The notes under the pieces were generated by a model, which saw only the letters and a program-made list of their open reading frames with translations, was not told where the DNA came from and ran no database searches. A stretch of 5,831 bases of DNA from Parvibaculum sp. (GTDB taxonomy: Bacteria; Pseudomonadota; Alphaproteobacteria; Parvibaculales; Parvibaculaceae), in contig JAGUWA010000133.1 in NCBI GenBank assembly GCA_020062605.1, positions 1-5,831 of the forward strand. Reading direction: 5' to 3'. A program made the position numbers and the translations under genes. This document shows positions 4,165-5,831 of the stretch, piece after piece (the first letter of the stretch is position 1; the number at the start of each line of letters is the position of its first letter).

Positions 4165-5831
4165 CTAGCTCGCGATCCGCTGGGGAGCCTCGAGGATACG
4201 GGTGTGCGGCATGCGGATGGTGATGGTGGTGCCGAGGCCGGGCTCGGACTCGATGACGAGCGTCGCGCCATGGAGACGGGCCAGCGCCCTTGTCAGCGGC
4301 AGGCCGAGGCCCGTGCCCTCGGTCGTGTAGATATTGCTGTCCTTGCCGATCTGGCGGAACGGTTCCAGCGCGATCGGAATGTCCTTCTTGGCCATGCCGA
4401 TGCCCGTGTCGGCAACGCGAAAGGCCATGCGCCCGTCAGGCTCCATGAAGGCGGCAAGCCCGATGTTGCCGCCTTTCGGCGTGAACTTGACGGCATTCGA
4501 GACAAGATTGAGGAGGATCTGCCGGAGCGCGCGCTTGTCGCCCATGAGCAGCGGCAGCCCGTCCTCCACGGTGACCGTGAGATTGACGCCCGCCTCGTCC
4601 GAGCGGTGGCGCATCATGCGCTCGCAGCTCGCGACGACATCGAGCACGTCGAGTTCTTCCTCATAGAGTTCGTAGCGGTCGGCTTCGATCTTGGAGAGGT
4701 CGAGAATGTCGTTGATGAGGCTGAGAAGATGGCTCGACGATTTGTGGATGTCGCCGACATATTCCTTGTAGCGCTCGTTCTCCACCGGCCCGAAAAGTTC
4801 GCCGTTCATGACTTCCGAAAAGCCGATGATGGCGTTGAGCGGCGTCCGGAGCTCATGGCTCATATTGGCGAGGAACTGCGACTTCGAGGCGTTGGCGAGC
4901 TCCGCCACGTCGCGCGCGTCGCGCAACTCGTTCGCCGTCTGCTCGCGGATGCGCACCTCGCTGTTGAACTTGTCGAGCACGAGATTGTAGCGGCGCGCCA
5001 TCTCGCCCGCCTCCGTGAAGGGTTCGACATGGAGCGGCTTCGAGAAGTCGCCCCGCGCCGCCTGCCCTTCCATCGCGCCCAGCACGTCGAGAAGCGCGGA
5101 GGACGCGCCATGCTCGGCGATGTTGAGGCCGACGCGCTCCGCATCGGACGAGACGCGCAGCGGCAGGAACCGGTCGATGACGAGGAGCACGACATAGGCG
5201 GTGCCGAAGGCGAAGACACCGGCGGCCGCGACACCGAGCGCCTGCACGCCGAGTTGTTCGAGGCGCGTATGCCCGCCGGGAAAGAGGGAGGGTTCGCCGA
5301 ACAGAGCGACGGCAAGCGTGCCCCAGATGCCGGCGGCGAGATGAACCGGCACGGCATCGACCGCGTCGTCGATTTCGAGCCGGGCGAGAAGCGCGCTCGC
5401 GAGATAGCAGACGAGACCGCCGCCCGCGCCGATGAGGACCGCATTGCCGGTGGTGACGATGTGGCAATTGGCGGTGATGGCGACGAGGCCGGCAAGAATG
5501 CCGTTAAGCGCCGCCTGCACTTCGGGAAGCCCCTTGCGCATCCAGCTCACGCCCGTGACGGCGATGCCGCCCGCTGCCGCCGCGAGCATCGTGTGGACGA
5601 GGATGTAGGGCACGCTCGAATTGAGTGCCAGCGTGGAGCCGCCATTGAAGCCGAACCAGCCGATCCAGAGCAGGAACATGCCGAGCGTGGCCATCGGCAT
5701 GTCGTGGGGCTCGATGCGCTTGCCGTTATGGCCGAAGCGGCCGATGCGGGGGCCGAGCACGAGGATCGCGGCGAGCGCGATCCAGCCGCCGATGCTGTGG
5801 ACGACGGTCGAGCCGGCGAAATCGACGAAGC
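4165..5831 (-). CDS. Ammonium transporter-histidine kinase fusion (Amt-HK), C-terminal part
   Basis: The visible 554 residues continue past the right edge. The fragment opens in an Amt membrane domain with FVDFAGSTVVHSIGG, which carries the Asp of DFAG and the first pore histidine (codon 5797-5799). It continues with GWFGFNGGSTLA, LNGILAGLVAITANC and VPVHLAAGIWGTL, which carries the second pore histidine (5341-5343). After the last membrane span comes an Amt-style tail, GLNIAEHGA, then a HAMP-like linker and a coiled stretch (about 5160-4890). A HisKA domain follows with SHELRTP (phosphoacceptor His at 4855-4857). The ATPase domain has the N box (RQILLNLVSNAVKFT), the G1 box DTGIGM, PFRQ and the G2 box GTGLGLPL, so the kinase looks intact. 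No receiver domain follows. Similar fusions, such as Amt5 of anammox bacteria, are described as ammonium sensors. That role here is inferred. The true start is outside the window. Confidence 0.93.
   Translation of the reverse strand, partial: FVDFAGSTVVHSIGGWIALAAILVLGPRIGRFGHNGKRIEPHDMPMATLGMFLLWIGWFGFNGGSTLALNSSVPYILVHTMLAAAAGGIAVTGVSWMRKGLPEVQAALNGILAGLVAITANCHIVTTGNAVLIGAGGGLVCYLASALLARLEIDDAVDAVPVHLAAGIWGTLAVALFGEPSLFPGGHTRLEQLGVQALGVAAAGVFAFGTAYVVLLVIDRFLPLRVSSDAERVGLNIAEHGASSALLDVLGAMEGQAARGDFSKPLHVEPFTEAGEMARRYNLVLDKFNSEVRIREQTANELRDARDVAELANASKSQFLANMSHELRTPLNAIIGFSEVMNGELFGPVENERYKEYVGDIHKSSSHLLSLINDILDLSKIEADRYELYEEELDVLDVVASCERMMRHRSDEAGVNLTVTVEDGLPLLMGDKRALRQILLNLVSNAVKFTPKGGNIGLAAFMEPDGRMAFRVADTGIGMAKKDIPIALEPFRQIGKDSNIYTTEGTGLGLPLTRALARLHGATLVIESEPGLGTTITIRMPHTRILEAPQRIAS

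Noticed and set aside
3978..4271. 98-residue N-terminal extension of Mcl2
   Set aside because: It would cross the promoter, the solo repeat and the end of the Amt-kinase gene. The family N-terminus and a ribosome site place the start at 3977.
5758..5760. GTG at 5760 as start of a shorter Amt-kinase
   Set aside because: The frame stays open to the window edge and the upstream codons encode the conserved Amt DFAGSTVVH segment, so this codon is internal.

Overview
The window is high-GC DNA that reads as an alphaproteobacterial chromosome. The mesaconyl-CoA hydratase and malyl-CoA thioesterase proteins closely resemble, from memory, the ethylmalonyl-CoA pathway enzymes of Rhodobacter. A PAS_5-family protein and GC-rich intergenic palindromes fit the same class. 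A Parvibaculum-like or other Rhizobiales-type host is plausible, but the genus is a guess.

Layout from left to right. At 1-356 (minus) lies the N-terminal 118 residues of SdhC, the cytochrome b556 subunit of succinate dehydrogenase, running off the left edge. A 292-bp divergent intergenic region (357-648) holds three closely spaced perfect dyads. At 649-1116 (plus) is a PaaI-type hotdog thioesterase, the only plus-strand gene. It converges with a PAS_5-domain protein at 1120-1713 (minus), leaving 3 bp between the stop codons. Next on the minus strand come mesaconyl-CoA hydratase (mch, 1770-2819) and an Mcl2-type malyl-CoA thioesterase/lyase-family protein (3081-3977). Between these two sits a 171-bp multi-hairpin repeat with perfect 24-bp terminal inverted repeats (2859-3029). 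A solo copy of the same terminal palindrome (4098-4128) separates mcl2 from the last gene. That gene (4165 to the right edge, minus) is the C-terminal 554 residues of an ammonium transporter fused to a histidine kinase.

The metabolic core is coherent. Mch hydrates mesaconyl-CoA to methylmalyl-CoA. Lyase-family enzymes handle methylmalyl-CoA and malyl-CoA, and the Mcl2 branch releases malate from malyl-CoA. Succinate dehydrogenase feeds the succinate made from the propionyl-CoA branch back into the TCA cycle. The Amt-kinase fusion is a separate system, probably an ammonium sensor, whose response regulator is not visible here.

The observations most worth a second look are the Amt-histidine kinase fusion with both pore histidines kept, the cloverleaf-capable repeat element and its solo copy, and the tandem dyads between sdhC and the thioesterase gene.
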